Shown: positions 24,645-35,064 of the stretch, in pieces
Position numbering within the stretch: position 1 is the stretch's first letter
How the letters are laid out: the number at the start of each line of letters is the position of its first letter
DNA from: Metallyticus violacea
Taxonomy: Eukaryota > Arthropoda > Insecta > Mantodea > Metallyticidae
Assembly: GCA_030762175.1 (NCBI GenBank)
Contig: CM060834.1
Span: 34,291,501-34,355,500, forward strand
Direction of reading: 5' to 3'
DNA length: 64,000 bases
Made by a program: the position numbers and the translations under genes
The notes under the pieces: generated by a model
Told to the model about the DNA's origin: nothing
Seen by the model: only the letters and a program-made list of their open reading frames with translations
Database searches by the model: none

Positions 24645-25690
24645 TTAAAGGAGTACATAGACCTTCAAGATTACTAAAACTATGTTTTTAAAATATTTTG
24701 CAAATTAATTTCAAACAAAGTTTAAGACTCCTGTTTGTGAAATAAAATATGCAATATCCGTTAAAATTGACCAGGTTATGCTAAAACATTTTAACGTGTG
24801 AGATTACGACAGCCAAACGGTTACATTTACTAGTGTTTTCTTAAGTGATTTAAGAGTTGTTTCAGAGTGTGCTTGTCTTAGCAATTTCTTCTATAGTCAT
24901 ACCTTTTCACATTTATTGGAATGTTTGTTCTTTGAGGTATGAAGGAAAGTCGTTTAGCGCAGATCTCTGTGCCTGGGATTTAATACTATCTGGTAGTGAA
25001 ATGGGCCTCATTTTGTTATAGGTGATCGTGAGGACTGTTGTTTAAATATTTTAATGTTACTTTTTCATGCCTTACTAGTGTTATTGCTGTTCCACATTTA
25101 CTGCATTTTAAATATGCTGGCTGCATTTTATATTCATTACTCTGGGAGCTTGAAATAATTATGGGTAATAAATTGCATTTAAAAATACCCTTGAATCTCA
25201 CAGTCATCCCCTCCTTCCTTATTATTAAATGATCTTTTCAGGCTACCTAGGTCGTGTTATTTTTGCAGTACAACTGCCCTAGAGACAATTGCAGACATCA
25301 GCGGGAAGATTGTAAATGTAACAAATGCTAGTTGAAGTAGATCTTGTAGCTAGTGGTAACACAGCAGTTTGTCACAAATAAATGTCACAATTGGAAGTTG
25401 TTACAAAGTACCACTGAAAATTGTATATTAATACTGTAACTGTCATTATACCAACTCTTTAAATTTGTTGCTCATTTTCCCAAAAGCTAATTTTTCAAAA
25501 CTATGTTTACGTAATATATTCTACAATTTTGTAAATAATTGTATAGAACGTTTTCTTTGCGAGATTAACAGTGTGAAAGTCAGTCTTATCTACAGAAAAC
25601 CATTTTTAAAAATGTTATAGCCAGGAAAGAGTGTGTTTAAAATTCAATTTTCAGAAATGAATTATTCATAAATTTGCACTTTGTACATTT
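24645..25690 (-). repeat. Dispersed repeat copy A, with a weak zinc-ribbon-like frame
   Basis: Two segments are echoed at 36.57-37.19 kb in the same order and orientation. The first is 24650-24810 (AATTTCAAACAAAGTTTAAG, TTGTGAAAT, AAATTGACCAGGTTATGCTA, AAACATTTTAACG). The second is 25490-25680 (CAAAACTATG, TTCTACAATTTTGTAAATAA, TTCAGAAAT). Between them a minus-strand frame at 25016-25207 reads YLKCSKCGTAITLVRHEKVT, recalling the CSKC motif of the relic at 23.5 kb. This may be another member of that element family, but only one Cys pair is clear. Confidence 0.4.
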
Positions 25691-25699
25691 TAATTACTA

Positions 25700-26055
25700 A
25701 GATTCGGCTTGTAAATTTAGATGTTATCTTAATAATAAAGAAATAATTATTTAGAAAAGTTCGAAATCTTGGTAATAACTTCAAATAACTTTTTGCCGCA
25801 AATATAAACATAGATTTTGAGAATTAATAATTTCAAAATGTTTTAACATACGGGACATTTCGTTCGTTATTAACACTTACTTTGTTGAACAAATCAAGAT
25901 TTTGTATGTATGAGCTGCATAACGTACAGTAAAATACTTATTGACAATACACTTCATTCCTTCAACATTAATATTACAACATTAAAGAGAACATCCCAAT
26001 TGTTTATATATTATCATACATTTTTAAAAAGTTTAAGCACATTTCAATCCATTTC
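25700..26055. other. AT-rich DNA, nothing recognised
   Basis: There are no motifs beyond low complexity. Confidence 0.5.
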
Positions 26056-26059
26056 ATTT

Positions 26060-26350
26060 GGTCGGTGGTGTAGTGGTAACCACACTTGGCCTCCTAAACA
26101 CAAGTCCCGGCCAGGACCGATGAATTTTTTCGGACGTAAAAATCCTAAATATGTCTTCCTTCAGAAAGGAAGTAGAGTCGTGGGTCCCGTGTCGTACATT
26201 TACACACGATAAAGAACCTCAAGCCTAAAAAAGAGGCCTCTGAGCAAAATTTGTCGGTCATTTCGCGCCGTCCGTGATTTGAATGGGACGCTGATGACCT
26301 GAGATGTTACAGAGCATCCATAAATAAATAAATAAATAAATAAATACATA
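26060..26350 (+). repeat. SINE family 1, B box deleted
   Basis: The head GGTCGGTGGTGTAGTGGTAA and the body landmarks (TTTTTTCGGACGTAAAAATC, GTGGGTCCCGTGTCGTACAT, GAGGCCTCTGAGCAAAATTT, GATGACCTGAGATGTTACAG) are well preserved. About 14 bases around the B box are missing, between CACAAGTCCC and GGCCAGG. The tail is a repeated AAAT array at 26322-26345. Loss of the B box would disable its internal promoter. A target-site duplication is not clear. Confidence 0.87.
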
Positions 26351-26354
26351 AAAT

Positions 26355-27170
26355 AATAATTTATGTTGGCCACCAACAAGGGAACCGGTTTGCGAAGTGA
26401 GTTAAAGCAATAAAGTTCCTGAGGGTGATGGTTAGAATCAAAGGAATAAACAGGATGTGAAGATAAATTTAGAAGTGAAAAATTATGGAAGTAGAAAGAC
26501 AATTAGGATGACACACATTCATAATCGGCATCTAAATCCTGATTAAAGACCTAATATAACGTTAGTTATAGATAATGCACATAAAAATAAAAATTCCAAA
26601 ATGGGGTTGGTTAGAAATTCAAAAGGCATTAATGGCATCCTTTGAAATTAAGAAATAAACAATATAGGTGCAAAATTAGCCAAAACCGAATAACAGGAAA
26701 ATAAATAAGCTTTTGTCCTAATTAATATAGATTATAAAGAAAATGTTTATAAAAGCCATGAGAACTATTAATCTTAAAAGTTGTTAACAAAAACTTCTAC
26801 CTGAGATTATATCATTTTCCATTCACTATCACGTCTCTGCTTCCGTAGTTCTTCCAAATTTTGCCCTGATCTTTTCTTTAAGACCATAAGAGAGTTATTC
26901 CAATATATTTTTTTTCTCTGTTTATGTCATAACTTAAATGACATTTATTCCACAATTCCTATAAATAACAACAATGCCCCACCCAACAATAGCCCGTAAT
27001 AACACAAAGTCAGAATTAATTCTTGCTCTTGTAAGAGCAAACTGCGACTGACTAGCCAAATGAAGGCCTCAGCGCGATAAGTGTCTGTTATTACGACAGG
27101 GACTGGCGTGACCTTGTCCCAGCGCTCGCTGAGCTCAACTTCGGATGCAGGCCAAAAATAGCCCTCGGAA
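26355..27170. other. AT-rich DNA, nothing recognised
   Basis: No coding or repeat motif can be supported. Confidence 0.5.
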
Positions 27171-27176
27171 GAAGAC

Positions 27177-27353
27177 ACGGGTGATGGAGATCGTTAAGGC
27201 GCACACTTATTAGCGGGAGATCTGGGGTTAGATTCCTGCCAGGACCTTCCGCCCTGATTGAGTATTTTTTCAAGTTTTTTTTTTATCAGTCCTCATTAAT
27301 GGTAAATGCCAGAGAGATACCATAAACTTAGGCCTGGAACGCTTCCTTCCTTG

Positions 27354-27411
<58 letters not shown>

Positions 27412-27495
27412 TTACCCAATTTATCATTTCATCTCATGTATCACCAATGTTCACCGCCTGTGGTACCTTAGCAGTAAAAAACGGGCCTAAAACAT
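27177..27495 (+). repeat. SINE family 2, expanded by an internal TA microsatellite
   Basis: The head reads CACGGGTGATGGAGATCGTT, AAGGCGCACACTTATTAGCG and GGGGTTAGATTCCTGCCAGG. The body keeps TCAGTCCTCATTAATGGTAA, CCTGGAACGCTTCCTTCCTT, TTATCATTTCATCTCATGTA and CACCGCCTGTGGTACCTTAG. It ends in an A run near 27502-27514. A long TA run interrupts the body where other copies have only a short AT-rich joint. Confidence 0.85.
27356..27409. repeat. TA dinucleotide microsatellite inside the SINE
   Basis: About 27 perfect TA units lie between the family-2 segments CTTCCTTCCTTGAAA and CCTTACCCAATTTATC. The position equals the TAAAAATCCTTTCCC joint of other copies, so the array grew after insertion. Confidence 0.95.
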
Positions 27496-27519
27496 TGTGC
27501 AAAAAAAAAAAAAGGCATA

Positions 27520-28570
27520 ATCTTTTGCTTAATTTTCCCTGCAAGAGAGCAAATTTAGCATTATACAGCCCGTTCCCACCTTAAAGGATTACATGAATGA
27601 TATCATATAGTGTTATGATAGCAATGCACAATTTCTTAAACATTTGCTTGGATAGTCACGAGCTCGTGTGTGGGTTTGCTGCTTCAGAAAGCAGATCGAT
27701 TTATTAAGACAGCTGAAATGTGGCTTAACACTCAGTCAAGCGAATACACTTGTAAATATTTATTCCAGAAGGTATAGCATGGCAATTTAAGAACATGGCA
27801 GCGTTATAGTACGATAAAATATTGATGCTATAAGCTATATATTAAAACAAATTGGCTGGTACATTATGACTTAAACGCGCGAGGATCTCAATGTCACTAA
27901 CAAACGCGCAGGATTTTTTATTGTAGAGATATGCTAACATAAACCTTTGTTACAGTTGTATACCCGAGCATTAAGCAGTATAAAATGTTATCATAGCTTC
28001 AGTAATTTAAGTAGGAAGCGCTGTATTACGCGCAGGAGCTCGATAGATTAGGCTAAATTAATTGTAGTATTTTATATAAAACTCACGGTTCTTTGTAATA
28101 TAATGGGGGTTTTTCAAGCACTTTACTACAGCCTACATTGTAGGGTTGTTATATTTGATACGTGCCTGGACTATACTGTAAGAAATAGCACATATTTTAA
28201 TAGTAAATATTTCAGAATAAAAATTAATTAATGTGATTGATAATACAAAGTTACCCGTTTATGTGTTACAGTGAATTTTTAATTCAGTACAGGTTAACCT
28301 TTCCAAACGATTGTTGATGTTCAATATACCTCTAGATGAAAATGAACATATTGGGACAATCATCGCTCACTAGCGAAGGTTGGCAATTGGTAGGGACTTT
28401 CTTAGGTGCTTGTAGGGGAGGATTTTCCCCACTGGAGTCCTTTAACCGCCAACCTCCGAAAGAAATATAAAAGATAACAAAATAGACTTATTTTCGTCTT
28501 ATATTATTCCGAGTTCCTTTTAAAAAATGTTGAATATTGCTATTCACGATGTAATGTCAGTAATAGTACT
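27520..28570. other. AT-rich DNA, nothing recognised
   Basis: No gene, RNA or repeat motif can be supported. A G-rich short run occurs at 28577-28592. Confidence 0.5.
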
Positions 28571-28629
28571 ATCGAAGGTGGCGGCGGGGGGGAGTCCAAT
28601 TCCACAATCTCACAAAAGAACGAAAGGCA

Positions 28630-28985
28630 GCAAGAACGGAAGCTGGCAGGAATGTTTTCGTCGTTTCAACAATAGCTACTCCCGACTTATCCAGATATCT
28701 TCACAAGTAACGAAAGCTGGGCTTACCATTATGATACGAAATCAAAGAGACAATCGGCGGTCTGGGTCTTCCCAAATGACGACCCTCTAGCGAAGGTTAA
28801 GCGATATCGAAGAGTAGCCGGAAGATGGTTGCCAGTTTCTTCTTAACAAGTGGCCATATTGCAACCATCATACTCCAAATGGTGCACCGCAATTTCCCTC
28901 CTCCGCGTCTTCAGAACACTAGCAAAAAGAAGACTGAATGGCTTACGAGATTTTCTGTTTCACCTGCTTTGACAACAATAGAATG
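28630..28985 (+). pseudogene. Mariner transposase fragment, first catalytic Asp replaced
   Basis: Three frames carry successive parts. The first is WQECFRRFNNSY. The second is FTSNESWAYHYDTKSKRQSA followed by VWVFPNDDP. The third, starting near 28825, is MVASFFLTSGHIATIILQ. This is the order of mariner transposases of the type ...GDESW.Y.YDPETKQQS..W...MVASFF.K.GH.AT. The expected catalytic Asp of GDESW reads Asn here. Neither inverted end nor the later Asp motifs are identifiable; the sequence runs into the PLE-related arm near 28990. Confidence 0.8.
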
Positions 28986-28989
28986 TTTG

Positions 28990-29196
28990 AAAGAATCGGC
29001 AGTTACACTTGTGAACACTCACCGTACAATTAAAACAGTTAAACTTTTCTCCAGCTGTTTTGCATTGATCCATGGCTTAATATGCTATCATAGCTTTCAC
29101 CAACTGCTGCGGTTGGCATCATCAGTGAACGATGCATAACAACTGACTTCTAAAAGATGACAATATTGGTTCATCTCGTCTTGGTTTTAGAAGGTC
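28990..29196 (-). repeat. PLE 3' segment, arm A of an inverted pair
   Basis: This segment matches the reverse complement of 29640-29714 joined to 29997-30115. Shared landmarks on the plus strand of arm A are ACAATTAAAACAGTTAAACT, CCATGGCTTAATATGCTATC, GGTTGGCATCATCAGTGAAC and TAAAAGATGACAATATTGGT. On the minus strand it continues downstream of the GIY-YIG frame, so it looks like the end of that PLE's coding region and its 3' UTR. Confidence 0.75.
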
Positions 29197-29625
29197 GATC
29201 AATATTACGTGTGTATTGGAGCGGAAGAGGAGAAATGGTAGTTGTTTTGCTTTTAAGAACTTGTTTCCATGTGCTAGTTACATTGAAAAATCCTTTATTT
29301 TTGCAATCACTTGTGTTTGATTAAAAAGGGCATGCTCTGTTACCGCAGATCTTTCAAGCGAAGAGTTGCTGATGTCCCCCCAATCGTTTTTAGTCTCCTC
29401 CAAACCTTTTTTTTTTTTTAAATACTGAGACACCACAGGAGGCTTTCCTTTCATACCTATGTACACTTTGCCATATAGTTTATAAATTCCCGTAGTGTCA
29501 AGAAGGTGCCTAGGGTGGTTTGCACTACCAAGCATTATCAAACTACGCATGGAGACAGATTGTATGCCTTCTTTCTTTAATATACGTGCAATACGCACAG
29601 TAACGTCTTCTATGTACGTTAGAAG
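29197..29625 (-). pseudogene. PLE fragment: end of RT linker plus GIY-YIG endonuclease domain
   Basis: The minus-strand frame reads TVRIARILKKEGIQSVSMRS, then DTTGIYKLYGKVYIGMKGKP and LERSAVTEHALFNQT. The GIY and YIG signature motifs are intact and correctly spaced for the nuclease that follows the reverse transcriptase in Penelope-like elements. A preceding RI..VLKK-type linker and a following .S.VAEH.. segment also fit. The Cys pair usually found between GIY and YIG in this group is missing. The fragment is truncated on its 5' side near 29625, where it meets the inverted arm B. It could not encode a reverse transcriptase. Confidence 0.78.
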
Positions 29626-29639
29626 AGCCTCCAGTTTTA

Positions 29640-30115
29640 TTCTAAAACCATATAGAAACGGACCAATACTGTCGTCTTTTAGCAGTCAATTGATATTCAC
29701 CGTCCACTGATGATTTTTTTTAATGGTGTTTAACGCCCGTTTTTACTACTGAGGCACCACAGGCGGTGAACACTGGTGATACATGAAATTAAATGATATA
29801 TTGTGAAAGGAATTTTTTAAGGAAGGAAGCGTTCCAGGCCTAAGTTTTTAGGGTATCTCCCCGGCATTTGCCAGTTATGAGGACTGAGGAAAACCTGGAA
29901 AAAACCTGTCAGGAAGGACGGTCCGGCGGGATTCTAATTCCAGACCTCCCGCTCACAAGCCCGCGCCTTAACGACCTCGGTCATCCTTGGCGGTCCCATT
30001 GATGATGCCAACTGCAGTAGTTGCTGAAAACTATGGTAACATGTTAAACCATGGAGCACGGTAAAGGCCCGGAAAAATTGAACTGTTTTAATTATAACAC
30101 TGACTGTCAAAGCCT
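29640..30115 (+). repeat. PLE 3' segment, arm B of an inverted pair, split by a SINE
   Basis: Read on the plus strand this is the same PLE 3' region as arm A. Shared peptide phrases PILSSF.SQL and a following VH-stop-stop appear in both, followed by the CCAACTGC(A/C)G... and AACATG...CCATGG landmarks. It therefore points away from arm A: two 5'-truncated copies lie head to head. A family-2 SINE with a matching target-site duplication interrupts it at 29715-29996. Confidence 0.72.
29715..29996 (-). repeat. SINE family 2 inserted in PLE arm B
   Basis: The minus-strand head is GGTCGTTAAGGCGCGGGCTT followed by GTGAGCGGGAGGTCTGGAAT. The body retains CCTCATAACTGGCAAATGCC and CCTGGAACGCTTCCTTCC. 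The duplicated target CA(C/T)TGATGAT lies at 29705-29714 and 29997-30006. The T run at 29715-29721 (A tail on the sense strand) sits directly against the left duplicate. It inserted after the PLE inversion formed or was acquired. Confidence 0.9.
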
Positions 30116-30119
30116 AAGA

Positions 30120-30955
30120 AGTACCATCCACCGTACAGTCCAAATATGATTCCCTGTGGCTTTTTGCTGCTTCTAACTGTTAATGAAAAACAGGTAACTA
30201 TCTGTTTGGGAATTCGAAAGAAGCTGTTTCGATGATTGGTTTCGGAGGGTGCATATTAAGAACCCTCTACTTCGCAAAGAAATAAATTAAATTTAATAGA
30301 AAACACTGAAAAATTTAAAGTTAAAAATAAAACAATAAATTTATAACGACGCTACCTTCCCCCCCCCCCCCAAGACGTTTATGATATCCACTGTAGCTTT
30401 CCGTTACCTGCGTTTCTTGTTTAACTTCTAATAACTGCCGTGTTTGGACAAATGTTCTGTTTTTCTTATTACAATTCTTTATGTTGTTTCACAGAAGTTC
30501 CTACAGCAATACTTTGAGAGCACTCGAAAGTTGGGTTATATTAGGAAAAGTTGTTCCGAAGTTATATACAGTATCCCTTTCATCATAAAGGTTTAGGCCT
30601 TAGACCTTCTCCGTCTCCTTATGATTGTTATTTGTTACTACTTCGGCTATCTTTGAACCTGTAACATGTTTCTAGTTATCTCTGTATTACTTTAGAGTTT
30701 ATTTCCTTTCAATTACATCCTACCGTGATGCAAGTTTTAGTTGAAGAAATCTTACTGACGTCAAGTTCAACTGTTTTACTTATCGATTTCATCGGTGATA
30801 ATGCTATTGTGAACGCATTATTTCACAGTTTGTACAAAATGTCAAATTATTTCATATAATCAAATATGCTCATTGATCAGACTAGAAAATCTGTTTAAAG
30901 ATAATAATTTAGTATTTGATAATTAAATACGTATCAGGCCATTACTGGAAAAGCT
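30120..30955. other. AT-rich DNA, nothing recognised
   Basis: A run of C lies at 30358-30370. No coding motif can be supported. Confidence 0.5.
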
Positions 30956-30957
30956 AT

Positions 30958-31235
30958 TCGGTCCTGGTGGTCTAGTGGTACTGTACTTGCCTCGTAGACC
31001 TAAAATCGCGGTTTCAATTCCAGCTAGGGTCGGACGTAAAAATCCTAAGTATGGCTTCCTTTGAAGGGAAGTAAAGACATGGGTATCATGTGATAGATTT
31101 AAGGCATAAAAAATAACCTCGAGCGTGAAAGAAGAGGCCTCTGAGCAAAATTTATCGGCCGTTTCACGCCCTGAATTGAATGGGACGCTGATGACCTGAG
31201 ATGTTAAAGAGCGTCCGTAAACAAATCAAAATAAA
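30958..31235 (+). repeat. SINE family 1
   Basis: The head is TCGGTCCTGGTGGTCTAGTG, with a slightly degraded B box GGTTTCAATTCC. The body has GTCGGACGTAAAAATCCTAA, GAAGAGGCCTCTGAGCAAAA, GGGACGCTGATGACCTGAGA and GAGCGTCCGTAAACAAATCA. I could not define a clear target-site duplication. Confidence 0.9.
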
Positions 31236-31239
31236 CTAT

Positions 31240-33505
31240 TATTTAAAATTAACTTGTACAAATTAGGACATTGGTCGTCCTGCGTCATGATCTTACGGGC
31301 AGATAGTATGGAAAGAATGAGAAATTTGCTGAAGGCCACCATGCCACTTGTCTCTGTGACAAAAAAAAAAAAAAAGAAAAAGAAAGAAAAAGAAAGTACT
31401 GATATCCTTCAGGAATTAATCTTTCAGTGATTATGTGCAAAACCATAAAGATATGTTGCTCTGTAAAGTATTAGAAGAAACAAAAATAAAAACTATGCTA
31501 TTGCAGCTAGTACACTGTCTACATAGAAATATTGCTTTTTACTTCAATCCTATATCGCAACGATATTTACAAATGTTCAACTTTAATCTGAAAGTTTCTA
31601 TAAGATTTAACCTAGCATATTTTTACATTTAAGTAGATTGTAGAGTCGTTTAATTCCTAATTCATATATACATATTCAAAGATCCTTAAAGTTTCCAATT
31701 AAAACAGTTTTTATATGTACAAAACTAATTAATATACAACTACACTATTGTAATTTTTCTTAGAATAAAATAAACACACAAATGCAATACCTATACCTTA
31801 GAGGAAAATTTAAAACAGTTAATATTTGCGTTAATACTTTCTAAGAACAGAACAGGTGACGAAAAAAGTAAAATATTTTTTTTTCTATTCAGAACTAATT
31901 AGGAATAGGGACTTATGACCGAAGTTTAAATTTCCACAATTACTTAATATACAAGGCTTTTATTTCAAAAATTTCCAGTCTGAATATTTAACAAACATTC
32001 TATATTTAATTCATCAAAAATTAACATTTAATTTAATTTAATTTTAACTAAATTAAAGTGTGTTTCTAAGAATTCTAGCGAATTAAAAAAATATTGGTTA
32101 TACACATTCTCACTTAGCCCTTTTAAAGTTATAGAGTATATTTATAGCTTCTTTTAAAGCCACATTTGGGACATTTTATAAAAATCAAGATGAGAGTGGT
32201 TGAAATTTAGTATATCTGTAAAATAATTGTATTTTCTGAATAACTGTAAGCATTTGTCTCTAGAATGTATACTTAAAATAGCAGGCAGAATATTTTTAAA
32301 TACTTTTGCCATTCGATAAAAACGCCATCGATTGATATTTCCGTCATAATTTCATTCCTTGGTATTGTCAGTGGGTGTTATTCCGCGACTTTCTAGTTTA
32401 ACTTCATTGATCAAGACATGTTTTGTCTTCAACGGTCTGTGATTAACACCCCCTCGCTCGGGGACAGTAAAAACTATACACCTCTGAGCAGCTCGAGTGA
32501 TAGGACGTACACAAGAAGTTCCCGGGGAATGAGTGTTTGTTTCGGCTTTCTCTAGAAATCAAATGGAGCTTCTTGTCTACTTTGGTTACCCAGGTTTGTT
32601 ATAGATTTTATGTATTTATAATATGTAAAGTGTAATATGTTAATGCAAGCTTTCTCGAGAGAGCTTTTTCTATTTCGCTTTTAGAGTTTACTGGGCTTTA
32701 ATAAAGTAACTATTGGTCTGTTATGAGAGTGTCTTTTATTATATGCTTAATTGTATTATGTAATTTTATCTCCTCCGAAGTGTGTTAATATTTTGTCAGT
32801 CCAGATAGGCAGGTTTCTTTGTTTTTCCATTTTCATGCAACTTCAACGTTTATGTGCAGTGCTCATCTTAATTTTGTGTCAAGCTTATCTCAACGCATAT
32901 TATTAAATTCAGGTTTTGATCCATGACGGTTTATAATAAAAGGGATGAAACATTATTATTTTATTTAATGTTGCTAAAGTCCTTATCTCCTATTAGCAAA
33001 CAACACACACGCACACATTTTCAAGGATTCTCTACGCCTTTAAGATTATTATTTGTACACCAAATGGTAGCATGTAGCAACAGAATTTAATATTACTGGT
33101 CACAAGTTAATGTTAGCGAAATTAAACTACTATACATAGTATAAAATATAATAAAAGGAAACGCTACTGCATACGGTAGCAAATCGCGGTTATTAAACAT
33201 TAAAAGAAAACTGTTGTACAAAGAGAGATAACACGCTAGAGTTGCTACCCAGGCCATAGTTACAAAATATAAAAATATAAACAGCTCGCTACAGTTGGTA
33301 AGAGAGTTGATTACATTAAAAATGTTATTCCCCGACGACACAATTTTGTTCCATTTATTGTCGCTTTGACTGCATTTGTCTAATTGCAACACCTGTAGAT
33401 TGTGAACATGAATGCTGTAAGAGTAGATCAGCAGTCAGTAGGGATGATAGAAACTAATGATGACGGAAATAAGCTTGGTGCCTTAAATATATCTGCCATT
33501 TACCT
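31240..33505. other. AT-rich DNA; one CpG-containing patch near 32.45-32.55 kb
   Basis: A purine/A-rich simple stretch lies at 31361-31396. The patch around 32440-32570 is richer in C and G and precedes a short ATG frame (32563) ending near a possible but weak splice site. I do not call it a gene. Confidence 0.5.
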
Positions 33506-33509
33506 TCTC

Positions 33510-33640
33510 GGAATAAAAAATAAAAAATAAATAAATAAAAATAAATAAATAATTTTAAAAAATAGACAACTTGATTTGACTGGGAATCGACCCAGAAACT
33601 CTGGATAACGAGTGGACTAAGTATAGTAATTATAGTTCGG
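33510..33640 (-). repeat. Possible remnant of a third tRNA-derived SINE
   Basis: On the minus strand the text reads TAGTCCACTCGTTATCCAGA then GGGTCGATTCCCAGTC. This looks like an A-box region, an anticodon-arm-like stretch and a B box (GGTCGATTCCC). It is followed by TTATTTATTTTTATTT-type tail sequence at 33510-33555. No body is present and no duplication is visible, so it may be a short tRNA-derived fragment. It is not credible as a functional tRNA gene because the acceptor stem does not close. Confidence 0.35.
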
Positions 33641-33644
33641 CTTT

Positions 33645-34335
33645 GTGCAGGAAAACAGTATTGACAGTACAAAAAAGCAAGTCAGGAAATGGTAACAGCT
33701 GTAAAAAAGTATATTTATTTTCTCTATCCCGTGCATTAAGAAAAGCGCCTTTGCTTCACCTCTCATTTACCAAGTCTAGGTGATTTGTTTAACATCTTAT
33801 TTTGTAAATTAAGTGAGATTAAAGAAAACATCAAGTATTAATATTTTAATGAAACAATGTCTATTTTGAATATTATTTACGTGTTGTTTTATTGTCCCAT
33901 TTCAGAAATTTTTCAGCTTTGCCTTCCGCAAAGGCAGTTAATGAGCTGCTTTTTTCTAAATCATATTAAAACAGATATTTCAAATATCTAAGATCCATAA
34001 ATGAGATACTTAATTGTATATTAAATATAATCTATAATCCTCACAAAATGTTTATGTTTTCAGTCATATGTTTAATTTTATTGTCATATTTTTATTCATA
34101 TATCTTAGATTTTAGGGGCTATCTCTGGGAACAAAGCCAAAAAGATATCGAAAACGCTTAAGGGAATCAAAAGACATAAATGAAACCTTAGATAATATTG
34201 CATGCTATCATCTATTCATTTCGGTTTTTGTTTATAATATTATTAGAAAATGGAAAAAAACCAACAACAATCTAAAACAATTATAGTGAACATGCTAATA
34301 TTCTTACAGATTCTGGCTATATTGTATTAATGAAC
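33645..34335. other. AT-rich DNA, nothing recognised
   Basis: No motif can be supported. Confidence 0.5.
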
Positions 34336-34336
34336 T

Positions 34337-34337
34337 A

Positions 34338-34373
<36 letters not shown>

Positions 34374-34374
34374 T
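34337..34374. repeat. TA microsatellite forming a perfect palindrome
   Basis: Fifteen TA units are bounded by AAAC and GTTT, so the whole 38-base block is self-complementary. Confidence 0.95.
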
Positions 34375-34756
34375 AAAAGTAGCTAGTTAATCTTCCGAAC
34401 AATTAAGGAATACTAAGAGATATTCCAAAATGTGTCTAATAGTACGCACTTAAAGGAAAAAAAGATAGAATTGAGGTTATTAACAGATCCAAGGACCCAG
34501 TACTTCAAAAGCATCTGCTGATTAACGTTCTTTTTGTAAATTAGTTTTCCTAAAGCTTGAGCAAATGAAGGCACAGGTGATAAAAATATTTTCAGCAATA
34601 TTATCTGATTTTACAGCTGCTAAGGACAACGATCTCATGGAATGAGATGAAATACTTCTTGAGTGATGTGCTAATCTGAAAGGGTACCTTTGGTTCTCTC
34701 TTTTCCACCTATCCCCGCTACATTAACAACGGTTCGTCAGCAACCGGGTGAGACCA

Positions 34757-35051
34757 ATTTTTTTTTTTTTTGATTGGTTTATTTATGGACGCTCTTTAAC
34801 ATCTCAGGTCATCAGCGTCCCATTCAACTCAGGGCGTGAAACGGCCGACAAATTTTGGTCAGAGGCCTCTCTTTCAGGCCTGAGGTTCCGTAAATGTACG
34901 ACACGGGACCCACGGCTTTACTTCCCTTCCGAAGTAAGCCATACTTAGGATTTTTACGCCCGAAAAAATCCATCGGTCCTGGCCGGGTTAGAACCCGCGA
35001 TCTTGGGTGTAGTAGGCCAATATGGTAACCACTACACCACCAGGACCGACT
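34757..35051 (-). repeat. SINE family 1 with an 11-bp target-site duplication
   Basis: The direct repeat GGGTGAGACCA lies at 34746-34756 and 35052-35062. The copy begins with a T run (A tail on the sense strand), passes through GGACGCTCTTTAACATCTCA, GGGCGTGAAACGGCCGACAA, ATTTTTACGCCCGAAAAAAT and GGCCGGGTTAGAACCCGCGA. It ends in the reversed head ACTACACCACCAGGACCGA. It is one of the best-preserved copies. Confidence 0.93.
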
Positions 35052-35064
35052 GGGTGAGACCAGG

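Noticed and set aside
27356..27409. TA tract as a functional AT-rich origin or a CRISPR-like array
   Set aside because: It is a plain dinucleotide repeat inside a SINE; there are no spaced identical repeats anywhere in the window that would suggest CRISPR.
29010..30115. The inverted arms as a DNA transposon's terminal inverted repeats
   Set aside because: The arms encode the PLE C-terminal region and UTR in matching sense and adjoin a GIY-YIG frame, and neither arm starts at a transposon-like tip.
32563..32593. Short ATG frame ending in CCCAG before GTTTGT, as a first exon
   Set aside because: The splice site is weak and ten codons give no evidence of coding.
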